Origin: Bacteroidota bacterium
Lineage (GTDB): Bacteria > Bacteroidota > Bacteroidia > 2-12-FULL-35-15
NCBI GenBank assembly: GCA_025963715.1
Contig: JAOQAG010000001.1
Coordinates: forward strand, 62,001-126,000
Length of the DNA stretch: 64,000 nucleotides
Direction of reading: 5' to 3'
Translations under genes and position numbers: made by a program
Shown: positions 1 through 8,713 of the stretch, piece by piece
Numbering within the stretch: the stretch's first letter is position 1
Layout: every line of letters starts with the position of its first letter
Notes under the pieces: generated by a model
Database searches by the model: none
What the model was told of the DNA's origin: nothing
The model's input: only the letters and a program-made list of their open reading frames with translations

Positions 1-68
1 GTTGATTTGTTTTAAAACTCAGATAGTAAACAGGTGTTTGTTAAATTTGTTTACAGCATCCTGTGTTT

Positions 69-482
69 TTATTCTCCAAAATATTCCACGTAATTGTTTT
101 CAGTTTCATACAGCTTTATGCTGTGCAGCTGGCAATTTAATTTTGTAACGTGTGGCAGTAATTCTTTCCAGATGGCAATGGCTACATTTTCGGTGGAAGG
201 CATTAATCCCTGCAGGAAAGGAACATCCAGGTTAAGGTTCTTGTGATCCAGCTGATCGGTAATGTAAGTGCGGATGATCACACTTAATTCCTTGAGGTTC
301 ACGGAATAACCCGTATCAGGGTTTACTTCGCCTTTTACGGTTACATATAAATTATAATTATGCCCGTGCCAGTTCGGATTGGCGCATTTGCCAAAGATCT
401 CGTTGTTTTGTTCTTCCGTCCATTTCGGGTTGTAAAGCTTATGTGCGGCATTAAAATGCTCTCTGCGGGTGATGTGGATCAT
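69..482 (-). CDS. queD: 6-pyruvoyl-tetrahydropterin synthase / QueD family protein
   Basis: A 137-residue protein of the PTPS/QueD fold (COG0720), the usual length. Members turn 7,8-dihydroneopterin triphosphate into 6-carboxy- or 6-pyruvoyl-tetrahydropterin, the former being a queuosine/7-deazaguanine precursor. The zinc ligands are visible as H14 (in NAAHK) and H39/H41 (in NWHGHNY), the catalytic Cys is C33, and the Asp-His pair is D79/H80 in LDHKNLN. The C33-to-H39 spacing of five intervening residues resembles eukaryotic PTPS more than E. coli QueD, so the exact product (queuosine or pterin) is uncertain. No other queuosine gene is in the window. It is divergent from mqnB, with a -7 element at 545-552. 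Confidence 0.9.
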   Translation of the reverse strand: MIHITRREHFNAAHKLYNPKWTEEQNNEIFGKCANPNWHGHNYNLYVTVKGEVNPDTGYSVNLKELSVIIRTYITDQLDHKNLNLDVPFLQGLMPSTENVAIAIWKELLPHVTKLNCQLHSIKLYETENNYVEYFGE

Positions 483-544
483 ATTCTTAGTACTGAGTAA
501 TTAGTCGTTAGTAATTTTTGCTGTGTGTTCAAAAGAACGGAAGC

Positions 545-552
545 AAATATAC
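545..552 (-). promoter_or_regulatory. -7 promoter element of the pterin synthase gene
   Basis: Read on the minus strand this is TATATTTG, a full match to the Bacteroidota -7 consensus TAnnTTTG, 63 bases before the start codon at 482. No clear -33 TTTG was found at the right spacing. Confidence 0.5.
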
Positions 553-602
553 GCGATCTCTCCGAATTATGAATCCGAACGAATGATGAATTAAATGATT
601 TG

Positions 603-610
603 TATCTTTG
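603..610 (+). promoter_or_regulatory. -7 promoter element of mqnB-mqnD
   Basis: TATCTTTG matches the Bacteroidota -7 consensus TAnnTTTG and lies 40 bases upstream of the mqnB start at 650. With the minus-strand element at 545-552 it makes this a divergent promoter region. Confidence 0.55.
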
Positions 611-649
611 CATGCTTTATTTTAATTAACAGAATTCCGCTTTGCGCAG

Positions 650-1324
650 ATGAAATTATTAATTGTTGCCGCCACTTCGTTTGAGATCGATCCATTGCTG
701 AAACAACTGCACATTGTTGGCAAAACCAGTCGTAATTTTATTTCGGGCACGTATAAAAACCTGGAGATCGATTTTTTGATCACCGGCATCGGCATGACCG
801 CAACGGCTTATTATACAGGTAAAGCGCTCAACGATTCGTACGATGTAGCCTTGAATATGGGCATCTGCGGAAGCTTTAACCGCAACCTGGACCTGGGCGA
901 TGTGGTGAATGTGTATGAAGATAGCTTTTCGGAGCTGGGTGCGGAAGATGGCGATGTTTTTTTATCGCTGGATGAATTAAAGCTGGAAGGTGTTACAAAA
1001 ATTACCAATGAAAAATACGGATCGCTGAACCAGGTGATTGAGCTGTTGCCGCGGGTTACGGGCATTACGGTAAATTCCACACATGGCAATGAAAGCAGCA
1101 TCGGGAAAGCAGTTGCACGTTTTCATCCGTATACGGAAAGTATGGAAGGCGCCGCTTTTATGTTTGCCTGTGAAAATGAGAACATTCCGTATGTGCAGCT
1201 GCGCGCCGTTTCTAACTATGTGGAACGCCGTAATCGCGAAAGCTGGAACATTCCGCTGGCGATTGAAAACATTAACAAAAAAGTACTGGAAATACTGGAT
1301 GCGTTTGTGGAGCAAGCGCAATAA
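650..1324 (+). CDS. mqnB: Futalosine hydrolase
   Basis: A 224-residue nucleoside-phosphorylase-fold enzyme. Futalosine hydrolase removes the base from futalosine to give dehypoxanthine futalosine, the second step of the alternative (futalosine) menaquinone route in the cytoplasm. Visible family signatures are TGIGMTATA (residues 45-53), MGICGSF (70-76), the ESMEGAA purine-site motif near residue 165, and SNYVE followed by an Asn/Arg-rich segment. Those last segments fit MqnB better than the related MTA/SAH nucleosidase. The gene is followed 12 bases later by mqnD, the expected partner, which strengthens the call. It is probably expressed from the -7 element at 603. Confidence 0.92.
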   Translation: MKLLIVAATSFEIDPLLKQLHIVGKTSRNFISGTYKNLEIDFLITGIGMTATAYYTGKALNDSYDVALNMGICGSFNRNLDLGDVVNVYEDSFSELGAEDGDVFLSLDELKLEGVTKITNEKYGSLNQVIELLPRVTGITVNSTHGNESSIGKAVARFHPYTESMEGAAFMFACENENIPYVQLRAVSNYVERRNRESWNIPLAIENINKKVLEILDAFVEQAQ

Positions 1325-1336
1325 AATTTTGAATAC

Positions 1337-2188
1337 ATGAGTACAACAAAAAATAACGAGGGAACATTAACGCTGCAATTGGGCTTTAGTCCTTGCCCGA
1401 ACGATTGTTTTATTTTTGATGCGATGATCCACGGGAAAATTGATACCGAGGGATTAGCGTTTGAGCCGGTAATGCTGGATGTGGAAGCACTGAATCAAAA
1501 AGCATTTAAAGGCGGGTTGGCGATCACGAAGCTGAGTTATCACGCGTATGCGTATTTGACAAAACAGTATCAATTACTGAATGCAGGAAGCGCATTGGGT
1601 AATAATTGCGGGCCATTGCTGATCGCAAAAACGGAGCTGGCAATAACACCGGAAACAAAAATTGCGATCCCGGGAAAATACACGACGGCCAATTTTTTAC
1701 TGTCACTGGCCTTTCCGCAATCCATAAATAAAAAGGAAACTTTATTTTCTGATATTGAAGATGCTGTATTGAAAGGTACTGTGGATGCAGGTTTGATCAT
1801 ACATGAGAACCGTTTTACGTATGAGCAAAAAGGATTGAAAAAAATAATCGACTTAGGAGAATATTGGGAAACACTGGCAAAAGCGCCAATCCCCTTAGGT
1901 GGAATTGTGATAAAAAGGGAAATGGACGATGCGTTGAAACAAAAGGTAGACAGGGTATTGCGCCGCAGTGTTGAATTTGCGTTTGCAGATCCAAAATCGA
2001 GCCTTAACTTTGTGAAAGCGCATGCGCAGGAAATGAGCGAGGAAGTAATGTACAAGCACATTGATCTGTATGTAAATGAGTATTCGGTGGACCTGGGAAC
2101 AGAAGGGAAACGCGCGATCAGGCTGCTGTTTGACAAGGCGCAGGAGTTGGGTGTGATCGGGGAAATTGAGGAAGAAATCTTCGTGTAA
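1337..2188 (+). CDS. mqnD: 1,4-dihydroxy-6-naphthoate synthase
   Basis: A 283-residue periplasmic-binding-protein-fold enzyme that makes 1,4-dihydroxy-6-naphthoate from cyclic dehypoxanthine futalosine in the futalosine menaquinone pathway. The N-terminal signature LGFSPCPNDCFIFDA (residues 15-29) is diagnostic. H156 in LIIHENRFTY matches the region of the catalytic His known in Thermus MqnD (an inferred alignment). There is no signal peptide, as expected for a cytosolic enzyme. It is translationally close to mqnB (12-base gap). The other pathway genes (mqnA, mqnC, mqnE) are not in the window. Confidence 0.93.
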   Translation: MSTTKNNEGTLTLQLGFSPCPNDCFIFDAMIHGKIDTEGLAFEPVMLDVEALNQKAFKGGLAITKLSYHAYAYLTKQYQLLNAGSALGNNCGPLLIAKTELAITPETKIAIPGKYTTANFLLSLAFPQSINKKETLFSDIEDAVLKGTVDAGLIIHENRFTYEQKGLKKIIDLGEYWETLAKAPIPLGGIVIKREMDDALKQKVDRVLRRSVEFAFADPKSSLNFVKAHAQEMSEEVMYKHIDLYVNEYSVDLGTEGKRAIRLLFDKAQELGVIGEIEEEIFV

Positions 2189-2194
2189 AGTTAT

Positions 2195-2307
2195 AGCCAC
2201 AGATTCACAGATTAAAAATAAAAAATGAATTTCACTGATTAACGAAATCGCAAAACGATTTCATCTGTGTAATAATATTTAAATATAAAATCTGTGAATC
2301 TGTGGCT
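2195..2307. repeat. Inverted repeat with AGCCACAGATTCACAGATT arms
   Basis: Two 19-base arms, 2195-2213 and 2289-2307, are exact reverse complements. The loop holds a second small hairpin (GAAATCG / CGATTTC, about 2244-2262). A related single arm (AATCTGTGAATCTGTAGCT) is at about 44246-44264, so this is a dispersed family and not only a terminator after mqnD. Confidence 0.75.
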
Positions 2308-2377
2308 TAAAAATGGGTCGGAACCAAATACAGGTTCGTAAAAATTAGTTTTTTAAAATTCGTAAAATTTAGTAGAC

Positions 2378-3343
2378 ATGATTGTAATTACAGGCGCAGC
2401 AGGATTTATCGGGAGCTGTTTGGTAAGCAAACTTAACCGGGAAGGTTATAAGGATCTTGTGATCGTGGATGATTTTTCGGATCCGGAAAAAATGAAAAAC
2501 CTGGAAGGGAAAACATATTCACAAAAAGTGGAGCGCGAGCAGTTTGTGGCGTGGTTAAAAGAAAACCAACGGTTAGTGCAATTTGTTTTTCACATTGGTG
2601 CACGCACGGACACAACGGAATTCAACAAAGAAATTTTTGATAAACTCAATCTGAATTACACCAAAAATCTGTGGAAGATCTGCGTGGAATACGGGCTGCC
2701 GTTTGTGTATGCCTCGTCCGCTGCAACCTATGGTTTGGGTGAGTTTGGCTATGATGATAACGAAGCGCTGATCGATCAGTTAAAACCACTGAACCCGTAC
2801 GGCGATTCGAAAAATGATTTTGATAAATGGGCGATCAAACAGGAAAAGAAACCGTATTTCTGGGTGGGATTAAAATTCTTTAATGTGTATGGGCCCAATG
2901 AGTTTCACAAGGCGCGCATGGCATCGGTGATCTTTCATGCTTATAACCAGATCAAAGAAAAAGGAACGATGAAATTGTTCCGTTCGCACAATCCGGATTA
3001 TAAGGATGGTGAGCAATTGCGCGATTTTGTATATGTGAAGGATGTAGTGGAAGTGTGTTATTTTTTACTGCATCACCGCAAGGATTCCGGAATTTACAAT
3101 TTAGGTTCCGGTAAAGCGCGCACGTTTTTAGATCTTGTGAAAAATACATTTAAAGGTGTTAACAAAGAACCGAACATTGAGTTTATTGATACACCGATCG
3201 ACATCCGTGATAAATACCAGTATTTTACGGAAGCGAACATGACGAAGTTAAAATCCATAGGGTATTCGAAACTGTTCCATACGCTGGAAGAAGGTGTGAA
3301 GGATTATGTGGAGAATTATTTGATTGGACATAACTATTACTAG
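2378..3343 (+). CDS. rfaD: ADP-L-glycero-D-manno-heptose 6-epimerase
   Basis: A 321-residue extended short-chain dehydrogenase/reductase that epimerises ADP-D-glycero- to ADP-L-glycero-D-manno-heptose for the inner core of lipopolysaccharide. The NADP-binding Gly motif TGAAGFIGS is at residues 5-13. The catalytic pair is Y141/K145 in NPYGDSK, with the SSAATYG segment supplying the Ser. The tail around LRDFVYVKDVV is typical of RfaD/HldD. It has the usual length. The next gene starts directly after its stop codon, suggesting co-transcription with an unrelated zeta-toxin-like gene. Confidence 0.93.
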   Translation: MIVITGAAGFIGSCLVSKLNREGYKDLVIVDDFSDPEKMKNLEGKTYSQKVEREQFVAWLKENQRLVQFVFHIGARTDTTEFNKEIFDKLNLNYTKNLWKICVEYGLPFVYASSAATYGLGEFGYDDNEALIDQLKPLNPYGDSKNDFDKWAIKQEKKPYFWVGLKFFNVYGPNEFHKARMASVIFHAYNQIKEKGTMKLFRSHNPDYKDGEQLRDFVYVKDVVEVCYFLLHHRKDSGIYNLGSGKARTFLDLVKNTFKGVNKEPNIEFIDTPIDIRDKYQYFTEANMTKLKSIGYSKLFHTLEEGVKDYVENYLIGHNYY

Positions 3344-3904
3344 ATGCCGGTATTGTATATCATAGCAGGACCAAATGGAGCGGGGAAGACAACCTCGGCT
3401 GAGACTTTGCTGCCCGGCATTTTGGATTGTACAGAATTTGTGAATGCAGATTTGATTGCTAGGGGGATTTCTCCTTATAATCCTGAATCTGTAGCGATAC
3501 AAGCAGGGCGAATTATGTTGAACAGGATCAATGAGCTGATGCATGCTCAGACTGATATGGTGATCGAAACAACGCTTTCAACATTAAGTTATGCTAATTT
3601 TATCAGGGAATGTAAAACGAAGGGATATACTATAATCTTAATGTTTGTGTGGTTGGATGAACCACAAATTGCGAAAAACAGGGTGAGGCAACGTGTGGAA
3701 AAAGGTGGCCACAATATCCCCGAAGACGTGATTGAAAGGCGGTATTACAAAGGCATAAAAAATTTAAATAAAATTTTCTTACCTTTGTGTGACGAGTGGG
3801 TCATTGCTGATAATTCGGACGAAATGGAAGTTATTGCCAGAAAGGACGAATCCGGAACAAAAATTTTTAATTTAAGTACATATAAATTAATATGTCATGA
3901 GTAA
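3344..3904 (+). CDS. Zeta toxin-like P-loop kinase
   Basis: A 186-residue protein with Walker A motif AGPNGAGKTT (residues 8-17) and the zeta-family segment VIETTLST containing E75, followed by the Arg-rich RVRQRVEKGGHNIP and RRYYKGIKNL segments. Zeta toxins phosphorylate UDP-N-acetylglucosamine, blocking peptidoglycan synthesis. Related chromosomal proteins of unknown substrate are common in Bacteroidota. The gene starts on the base after the rfaD stop and overlaps the next small gene by 8 bases. The toxin-first order and the lack of an epsilon-like antitoxin leave open that it is a housekeeping sugar-nucleotide kinase. Kinase fold sure, toxicity inferred. Confidence 0.8.
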   Translation: MPVLYIIAGPNGAGKTTSAETLLPGILDCTEFVNADLIARGISPYNPESVAIQAGRIMLNRINELMHAQTDMVIETTLSTLSYANFIRECKTKGYTIILMFVWLDEPQIAKNRVRQRVEKGGHNIPEDVIERRYYKGIKNLNKIFLPLCDEWVIADNSDEMEVIARKDESGTKIFNLSTYKLICHE

Positions 3905-4088
3905 AGAAAAAAGAAGACCATCATTAGATGAAATTATCGTAGGAATGAAGGCTGCTGTTCACAAAGTTTATATGGATGCCTATAAAGATGGTACAGAGCT
4001 GGTTGTTTCAGGGAAGAATGGCGGGGTAGACTGGGTAAAAGTAGTTTCCGTTAAAAATGGAAAATTTGAATTAGTTAAAGTAAGATAA
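3897..4088 (+). CDS. Small protein overlapping the zeta-like gene, possible antitoxin
   Basis: A 63-residue soluble, basic protein (N-terminal KEKRRPSLDEIIVGMK, C-terminal SGKNGGVDWVKVVSVKNGKFELVKV). I do not recognise a named family. It overlaps the preceding zeta-like kinase gene by 8 bases, so translation is probably coupled, which is the gene arrangement of a toxin-antitoxin pair. It shows no resemblance to the epsilon antitoxin. Its stop at 4086-4088 directly abuts the stop of the convergent MerR gene (4089-4091), leaving no spacer. An antitoxin role is inference from position only. Confidence 0.7.
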   Translation: MSKEKRRPSLDEIIVGMKAAVHKVYMDAYKDGTELVVSGKNGGVDWVKVVSVKNGKFELVKVR

Positions 4089-4448
4089 TTACAATTTTCT
4101 TTTCAATTCTTCCAGCCCGTTTTTGATTTTCCTCAATTTATTTTCAATTTCCGAAAACTGGGATTTCTCGGTTTTTAATTCATGTTTTACAGCCTTGCGG
4201 TTTTCTTTCAGGTATTTTTTTGCGCCATCCAATGTAAGGCGCTGCTCTTTTACCAGGTTGTGAATGATCTTTAAATTATCCAGATCTTCGGGCGTAAACA
4301 AGCGATTTCCTTTTTTATTTTTCTTCGGCTTCAATACATCAAACTCTTTCTCCCAAAAGCGGATCAGCGAAGTGTTTACATCAAACATTTCGGATACTTC
4401 GCCAATGGAGTAGTATAATTTAACGGTATCTGTTTCTTTGTAAGGCAA
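4089..4448 (-). CDS. MerR-family transcriptional regulator
   Basis: A 119-residue regulator with an N-terminal MerR-type winged helix: YYSIGEVSEMFDVNTSLIRF, then an aromatic WEKEF and NRLFTPEDLDNL. A long coiled-coil tail (about 75-119, rich in Lys/Glu) takes the place of an effector domain. No Cys cluster for metal sensing is present. This short MerR type commonly sits beside an M23 peptidase gene in Bacteroidota, as it does here (190 bases downstream of the peptidase stop). Its target is unknown. Confidence 0.85.
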   Translation of the reverse strand: MPYKETDTVKLYYSIGEVSEMFDVNTSLIRFWEKEFDVLKPKKNKKGNRLFTPEDLDNLKIIHNLVKEQRLTLDGAKKYLKENRKAVKHELKTEKSQFSEIENKLRKIKNGLEELKRKL

Positions 4449-4639
4449 ATCTTTTTTGAAGAATTATAAATTGAAAATTATGAATTATAAATGAATGCTA
4501 ACCGAAAGTACCCTGTTTTTTAATCTGATTAAAGTTTCTATTCTTGTGTACTAAATTTTTTATTTTTTGTTTATTGCCAATTGTCTACTGCCTATTTCCT
4601 TTTTTGTCCTGCTACCTGATACTTTCATCCTGCTACTAT

Positions 4640-5611
4640 TTAATCAAACGATTGTGACGATTGCGCCGAAAGCTCGATCAGCTTCTGGTATTGTTCCGGC
4701 GTTAGATCGTTGTAATAAAAGTTGATCGGGTTCAGGATCTGTCCGTTCTTATGCACCTCGTAATGCACGTGCGGCGCGGTGGATAAGCCCGTACTCCCAA
4801 CATAACCGATCAGTTGTCCGCGTTTTACCTGTTGCCCCACATGCACCACAAACCGCAACATGTGTCCGTACAATGTTTCGTAACCGTAGCCGTGATCGAT
4901 CACCACGTGATTTCCGTATCCCTGTGCACCGTCATCGGCACGCTCGATCATACCATCGCCGGTAGCGTGGATCTCGGTTCCTTCCGGTGCGGCAAAATCC
5001 ATCCCGGGATGAAATTCCGGCGTTTTATAGATCGGGTGCGTGCGCCAGCCAAAACCTCCCGGAGGATGATTCAGCTTGTCGTTGGAGATTGGTTGAATGG
5101 CCGGAATAGAAGCCAGCAGCTTTGCTTTGCCTTTTACCAGCTTGGCTACTTCGTCAAATGATTTCGACTGGATGTACAATTGTTTGCTCACGCGATCGAG
5201 GCGTTTGGTGGTTTCGATCATCAGGTCACTGTTGTTGTAACCCTGCAATTCTTTATAGCGGTCGATGCCGCCCGTACCGGCTTTGCGGATGCTGGAAGAA
5301 ATAGGCTCCGCTTCAAAAATAGTTCTGTAAATGTTATTATCACGGTCCTGCACATCATCCAGCACGGTGGTTACTTCCGTCATGCGGCTGTTCAGGATCT
5401 CGTACTGAAGCATTAATTCAGCGATCTCGCGCTGCAATTGTTTTTCTTTCGGCGAATCAAGGTATTTGTAGGCAAGCGCAATGGTAATGGTGGCAAACAC
5501 AAGCCCGGTCGCGAGGTACGACAATACCTGCCAGATCCTTCTGCGGATAGGCACTGTATCTTTTTCGTACGTTAACGATTTGGTATTGAACTTATATTTG
5601 ATTTTACTCAT
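4640..5611 (-). CDS. M23-family (LytM) metallopeptidase
   Basis: I place the start at ATG 5611 (MSKIKYKFNTKSLTYEK, 323 residues). A longer reading frame would need a TTG 12 codons upstream, and family members in this phylum begin with a similar sequence. One membrane segment follows near residues 28-50, then a coiled coil, then a C-terminal M23 domain with zinc ligands in HPGMDFA and HVHYE plus FGWRTHPIY. It is predicted to face the periplasm and to cleave peptidoglycan cross-links or to act in cell-shape or division control. The MerR regulator is downstream and alaS is divergent. Confidence 0.9.
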   Translation of the reverse strand: MSKIKYKFNTKSLTYEKDTVPIRRRIWQVLSYLATGLVFATITIALAYKYLDSPKEKQLQREIAELMLQYEILNSRMTEVTTVLDDVQDRDNNIYRTIFEAEPISSSIRKAGTGGIDRYKELQGYNNSDLMIETTKRLDRVSKQLYIQSKSFDEVAKLVKGKAKLLASIPAIQPISNDKLNHPPGGFGWRTHPIYKTPEFHPGMDFAAPEGTEIHATGDGMIERADDGAQGYGNHVVIDHGYGYETLYGHMLRFVVHVGQQVKRGQLIGYVGSTGLSTAPHVHYEVHKNGQILNPINFYYNDLTPEQYQKLIELSAQSSQSFD

Positions 5612-5817
5612 TCCCTGATCTTTCTGTTTTTTGATAAGTTCTGACAAACTTATTTGCTTCGAACTAACGCGAATTTACGCAAATAAACTAAATTTGCAAT
5701 CCGTAAAAAGCCGGAAGTTGGTAGTAAAGAGTTCGAAGACGGTAATAAAAGAAAATAATGCGTAAAGTTCCGGGTAACGGACCAATAAACGAGTGAACCA
5801 GTTAACTAATTAACCAA

Positions 5818-8475
5818 ATGGAATCAAGTAACGTACGTCAAACATTTTTAGATTTTTTCAAATCAAAAGGACATGAAATTGTTCCTTCTGCACCGATGGT
5901 GGTAAAGAACGATCCTACACTGATGTTTAATAACAGCGGTATGGCACCTTTTAAAGATCTTTTTTTAGGAAATGCACCCATCAGATTTCCACGTGTGGCG
6001 GATACGCAAAAATGTCTTCGCGTAAGCGGAAAACACAATGACCTGGAAGAAGTGGGCGTGGATACTTACCATCACACCATGTTTGAAATGCTTGGGAACT
6101 GGAGCTTTGGCGATTACTTTAAAAAAGAAGCGATCAGCTGGGCATGGGAATTACTGACGGATGTTTACAAAATTGATAAAACGCGCTTGTATGTAACGGT
6201 GTTTGAAGGCAGCAAGGACGACAATCTTGGCTTTGACCAGGAATCCTACGACATCTGGAAACAATTTGTACCGGAAGAACGCATTTTGCGCGGAAATAAA
6301 AAAGATAATTTCTGGGAAATGGGCGATACCGGTCCATGTGGGCCATGTTCTGAAATTCATTACGATGGGCGGACTGCAGCAGAAATGGCAAAAATTCCGG
6401 GTGCTGACCGCGTGAACAATGACGATCCGCAGGTGATCGAGATCTGGAACAATGTGTTCATGGAATTTGAGCGCAAAGCAGACGGATCGCTGGTAAAATT
6501 ACCAAAACAACATGTGGATACGGGAATGGGATTTGAACGTTTGGTAAGGGTTTTACAAAACAAACAATCCAATTACGACACGGATGTATTTGGGCCGGTG
6601 ATCAATAAAATTGAAGAATTATCGGGGCACCGTTACAAGCCGCAGGATGAGGATAAACATCCGAAACAACTGATCGCAAATATTGCGATGCGTGTGATCG
6701 CAGATCATATCCGTGCTATTTCATTCAGTATTGCCGATGGACAATTACCGTCCAATACGGGTGCTGGCTACGTGATCCGCCGGATCCTGAGAAGAGCGAT
6801 CCGTTACGGATATCAATCGTTGAATTTAAAAGAGCCGTTCATGTACCGTTTGGTGCCGGTGCTTGCAAACCAGATGGGACACGCGTTTCCGGAATTGGTA
6901 TCACAAAAATTACTGATCGAAAAAGTAATTAAAGAAGAAGAAATTGCATTTTTCCGCACATTGGAAAATGGCTTGAAACGCATTGATAATGTGTGTATCG
7001 CTATTTCGAATGATAAAAAACAAGTGGTGGATGGTGCCACTGTTTTTGAATTGTATGATACGTTCGGTTTCCCGATCGACTTAACATCGCTGATCGCGCG
7101 TGGTTACGGATTGAGCATTGATGAAGCCGGATTCCAGGTGGAACTGGAAAAACAGAAAAACCGCTCGCGTGCAGCAACATCAATTGATACGGGAGATTGG
7201 ATCTTAGTAGATGGAAGAAAAGCAGAAGAAGGCGGAAGAACATTTGTAGGATATAAAACGCTGGAAGCGGAATCAAAAATTATTCAGTACCGCAAAGTAA
7301 AAGCAAAAGGAAAAGAACAATTTCAGCTGGTGCTGGACCAAACTCCGTTTTATGCGGAGAGCGGCGGACAGGTGGGCGATATTGGCGTATTGGAATCGGC
7401 GAATGAAAAAGTAAACATTACGGATACGAAAAAAGAGAACGGCATTTTTATTCATTTCGCTGACAAGCTGCCTGAAAATTTTACGCAGACATTTGTTGCG
7501 AAAGTGGATGCGGAGCGCCGTAAATTAACGGAGAACAATCACAGTGCAACTCACTTGATGCACGCGGCTTTACGCCAGGTATTGGGTACGCATGTGGAGC
7601 AAAAAGGATCATTGGTGAATGAGGAGCATTTACGTTTCGATTTTTCGCATTTCTCGAAAGTAACAGATGAAGAAATTGCACAGATCGAAGCGATCGTGAA
7701 TGAAAAGATCCGCGAAAATATTGCTTCCGATATTAAGGAAATGCCAATTGATGATGCTCGTAAATTAGGCGCTATGGCCTTGTTTGGCGAAAAATACGGC
7801 GATGTGGTGCGCGTGGTTACCTTCGATAAAAATTATTCGATCGAGTTGTGCGGCGGTACACATGTGCCTTCAACCGGACAAATCGGATTATTTAAAATTA
7901 CTTCAGAAGGCGCTGTTGCTGCCGGAATCAGAAGGATTGAAGCAATCACATCTGTGAAAGCAGAAGCGTTTTTTAACGAGCAAAGTGCGTTGGTGCATGA
8001 ATTAAAAATGCTCTTAAAAAATCCAAAGGATGTTTTGAAAAGCGTGGAAAGTCTGATGGATCACAATTCTGAATTGCAAAAACAGATCGAGCAAATGCTG
8101 CGCGATAAAGCAAAAGGATTGAAATCGGAATTACTGACGAAAAAACAAACGATCAACGGAATTAATTTTATCGCTGAAAAAATCGAACTGGATTCGGCAG
8201 ATGCGATCAAAGATCTTTCGTTTGAATTGCGCAACCAGGTTGATAATTTATTTATGGTGCTGGGTGCCGAAGTAAAAGGAAAACCTAGTCTTTCCCTAAT
8301 TATTTCCGATAACCTGGTAAAAGATAAAAACCTGAATGCAGGAACGATCATCCGTGAATTAGGAAAAGAAATCCAGGGCGGCGGCGGCGGACAGGCATTT
8401 TATGCAACAGCTGGCGGAACCAATCCGCAGGGAATTGCGAAAGCACTTGAAAAAGCAAAAACGTATCTTAATTAG
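5818..8475 (+). CDS. alaS: Alanyl-tRNA synthetase
   Basis: An 885-residue class II synthetase charging tRNA-Ala, full length for the family. In order: the N-terminal catalytic core ([18 protein letters not shown], motif 2 and 3 regions), the tRNA-recognition helical part, the editing domain with its zinc-site motifs H575/H579 (NHSATHLMH) and C678/H682 (CGGTH), and a C-terminal DHHA1-type C-Ala domain with the Gly-rich segment [14 protein letters not shown]. These positions correspond to E. coli H564/H568 and C666/H670 by motif. No defect is seen. A terminator hairpin follows at 8494. Confidence 0.97.
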   Translation: MESSNVRQTFLDFFKSKGHEIVPSAPMVVKNDPTLMFNNSGMAPFKDLFLGNAPIRFPRVADTQKCLRVSGKHNDLEEVGVDTYHHTMFEMLGNWSFGDYFKKEAISWAWELLTDVYKIDKTRLYVTVFEGSKDDNLGFDQESYDIWKQFVPEERILRGNKKDNFWEMGDTGPCGPCSEIHYDGRTAAEMAKIPGADRVNNDDPQVIEIWNNVFMEFERKADGSLVKLPKQHVDTGMGFERLVRVLQNKQSNYDTDVFGPVINKIEELSGHRYKPQDEDKHPKQLIANIAMRVIADHIRAISFSIADGQLPSNTGAGYVIRRILRRAIRYGYQSLNLKEPFMYRLVPVLANQMGHAFPELVSQKLLIEKVIKEEEIAFFRTLENGLKRIDNVCIAISNDKKQVVDGATVFELYDTFGFPIDLTSLIARGYGLSIDEAGFQVELEKQKNRSRAATSIDTGDWILVDGRKAEEGGRTFVGYKTLEAESKIIQYRKVKAKGKEQFQLVLDQTPFYAESGGQVGDIGVLESANEKVNITDTKKENGIFIHFADKLPENFTQTFVAKVDAERRKLTENNHSATHLMHAALRQVLGTHVEQKGSLVNEEHLRFDFSHFSKVTDEEIAQIEAIVNEKIRENIASDIKEMPIDDARKLGAMALFGEKYGDVVRVVTFDKNYSIELCGGTHVPSTGQIGLFKITSEGAVAAGIRRIEAITSVKAEAFFNEQSALVHELKMLLKNPKDVLKSVESLMDHNSELQKQIEQMLRDKAKGLKSELLTKKQTINGINFIAEKIELDSADAIKDLSFELRNQVDNLFMVLGAEVKGKPSLSLIISDNLVKDKNLNAGTIIRELGKEIQGGGGGQAFYATAGGTNPQGIAKALEKAKTYLN

Positions 8476-8493
8476 GAAATTTGATGTTTAATT

Positions 8494-8530
8494 AAAACGC
8501 TTCTCGTGTGAATGGGAAGCGTTTTTTTTT
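8494..8530 (+). terminator. Rho-independent terminator after alaS
   Basis: AAAACGCTTC and GGAAGCGTTT form a stem closed by an 11-base loop, followed by a run of T's. Confidence 0.85.
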
Positions 8531-8620
8531 GACCAGTATCAAGTCGTTAGTATTTAGTATCAAGTATGGAGTGTGTGCCGTGTGTGGATCTTCGTTTGGA
8601 AACAGATCACAATCGTGATC

Positions 8621-8647
8621 GTCATCCCGGGTCAAGCCCGGGATGAC
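8621..8647. repeat. GTCATCCCGGG palindrome
   Basis: A near-perfect palindrome, GTCATCCCGGG - TCAAG - CCCGGGATGAC. The same unit occurs twice as a larger inverted repeat at 61552-61645, so it is a dispersed REP-like element in the spacer between alaS and the receptor gene. Confidence 0.75.
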
Positions 8648-8713
8648 AATTAATTTTATAAATGTGTTTTCAAAAGTAATTTTCCACACAGTCTAATTGC
8701 TAAAGATTAACCA

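Noticed and set aside
3344-4088. Classical epsilon-zeta plasmid addiction module
   Set aside because: The partner is downstream and not epsilon-like, and the pair sits in a chromosomal-type gene context.
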